From NCBI GenBank assembly GCA_005888425.1, contig VAZF01000211.1:1-14986 (forward strand): DNA of 14,986 nucleotides, read 5' to 3'. This DNA comes from Alphaproteobacteria bacterium (GTDB lineage: Bacteria; Pseudomonadota; Alphaproteobacteria; ATCC43930; CGMCC-115725). Below the pieces are notes generated by a model. That model was not told where the DNA came from. It saw only the letters and a list, made by a program, of their open reading frames with translations, and searched no databases. The translations under genes and the position numbers were made by a program. Below are positions 14,641 through 14,986 of the stretch, piece by piece (within the stretch, counting starts at the first letter, position 1; each line of letters begins with the position of its first letter).

Positions 14641-14756
14641 CGGCGTGATCCAACCGACACCGCAGTCCCGGCGAAAGCCGGGACTGATTGTTCGGATGCC
14701 AGGACAGCTGAAGAGTCGGCCCCGGCTTTCGCCAGGGCTGAGGTGGTGTTTGTCAT
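14637..14756 (-). CDS. 39-codon repeat-derived mini-ORF bridging nuoI and nuoJ
   Basis: A 39-codon open frame runs from an ATG that overlaps the nuoI stop (ATGA) to a TGA that overlaps the nuoJ start (ATGA). Its middle is the palindromic repeat, encoding SALAKAGADSSAVLASEQ and VPAFAGTAVS. The peptide has no membrane helix or known domain. The exact ATGA coupling on both sides suggests it keeps ribosomes moving from nuoI to nuoJ; whether the peptide has any role is unknown, and a chance frame is possible. Confidence 0.4.
   Translation of the reverse strand: MTNTTSALAKAGADSSAVLASEQSVPAFAGTAVSVGSRR
14656..14742. repeat. Palindromic repeat between nuoI and nuoJ
   Basis: A perfect 9-bp stem, AGTCCCGGC at 14664-14672 and GCCGGGACT at 14677-14685, closes a GAAA loop. 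About 35 bases on, CCCCGGCTTTCGCCAGGG (14720-14737) is an inverted, imperfect copy of the same arm. The form is that of an alphaproteobacterial REP-like element. It lies inside the operon rather than at its end, so it may act as an RNA hairpin in the message. A diverged relative sits at the end of nuoM. Confidence 0.7.
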
Positions 14757-14986
14757 CGGTAGGGCGCCTCGAGGGCGAGCTGCTTGGCAATCTCGGCCTC
14801 CCAGCGGTCGCCATTCGCGAGCAGCTTTTCCTTGTCGTAGAAGAGCTCCTCGCGCGTCTCGGTGGCGAATTCGAAATTCGGGCCCTCGACGATCGCATCG
14901 ACCGGGCAGGCCTCCTGGCAATAGCCGCAATAGATGCATTTCGTCATATCGATGTCGTAGCGGGTCGTGCGGCGACTGCCATCCTC
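14753..14986 (-). CDS. nuoI: NADH-quinone oxidoreductase subunit I (3' part)
   Basis: The last 77 residues of NuoI, the peripheral-arm ferredoxin-like subunit of complex I; the gene continues past the right edge. The second 4Fe-4S motif CIYCGYCQEACP is complete, preceded by RRTTRYDIDMTK and followed by VDAIVEGPNFEFATETREEL and the family tail ending APYR. The first cluster motif lies outside the window. The methionine at 14947 is internal, since the frame is open and conserved upstream to the edge. Confidence 0.95.
   Translation of the reverse strand, partial: EDGSRRTTRYDIDMTKCIYCGYCQEACPVDAIVEGPNFEFATETREELFYDKEKLLANGDRWEAEIAKQLALEAPYR

Noticed and set aside
1..14986. CRISPR array, tRNA, rRNA or transposase
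   Set aside because: No regularly spaced repeats with spacers, no cloverleaf-like sequence with a T-loop motif, and no transposase or integrase frame were seen.

Overview
The window is alphaproteobacterial chromosomal DNA, GC-rich, with every supportable gene on the minus strand, so transcription runs from high to low coordinates. The gene order nuoI-J-K-L-M-N, birA, coaX, RNase J, mce, DUF1467 is a known alphaproteobacterial arrangement. Together with the palindromic repeats at the left edge and inside the nuo operon, it suggests Hyphomicrobiales (Bradyrhizobium or Xanthobacteraceae-like) or a nearby order. That placement is inference; no rRNA or other marker is present.

Region 1 (14986 down to 8892) is the distal half of the respiratory complex I operon: the 3' part of nuoI, then nuoJ, nuoK, nuoL, nuoM and nuoN, mostly overlapping or separated by a few bases. 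Two lesions stand out. NuoL lacks about 40-55 codons near its residue 181, and the reading frame shifts there. NuoM loses its usual C-terminus after residue 443, and its open frame runs straight into nuoN. Two copies of a palindromic repeat sit in this operon. One forms a 39-codon mini-ORF joining nuoI and nuoJ with ATGA overlaps at both ends. The other forms the last codons of the original nuoM frame.

Region 2 (8895 down to 4503) is a tightly coupled run of housekeeping genes: biotin-protein ligase (birA), type III pantothenate kinase (coaX), ribonuclease J, methylmalonyl-CoA epimerase (mce), a DUF1467 membrane protein and 3-methyladenine DNA glycosylase I (tag). mce also carries a small out-of-frame deletion.

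Region 3 (4502 down to 174) is the accessory part. A 115-base gap with short direct repeats and a possible promoter precedes a RiPP cassette. It holds a GrrA-like precursor peptide whose C-terminus has nine W-x-N tripeptides, and a GrrM/OscB-type radical SAM/SPASM maturase expected to form cyclophane crosslinks on them. Two exported proteins follow: 243 aa with a CxxC motif, and 93 aa with two cysteines around a charged helical stretch. After these comes a cNMP-binding/PP2C-type phosphatase. The W-x-N precursor with its maturase and unfamiliar exported partners is the best candidate for a poorly described system here.

The left 173 bases hold only palindromic repeats. No RNA gene, CRISPR array, transposase or plus-strand gene could be supported.
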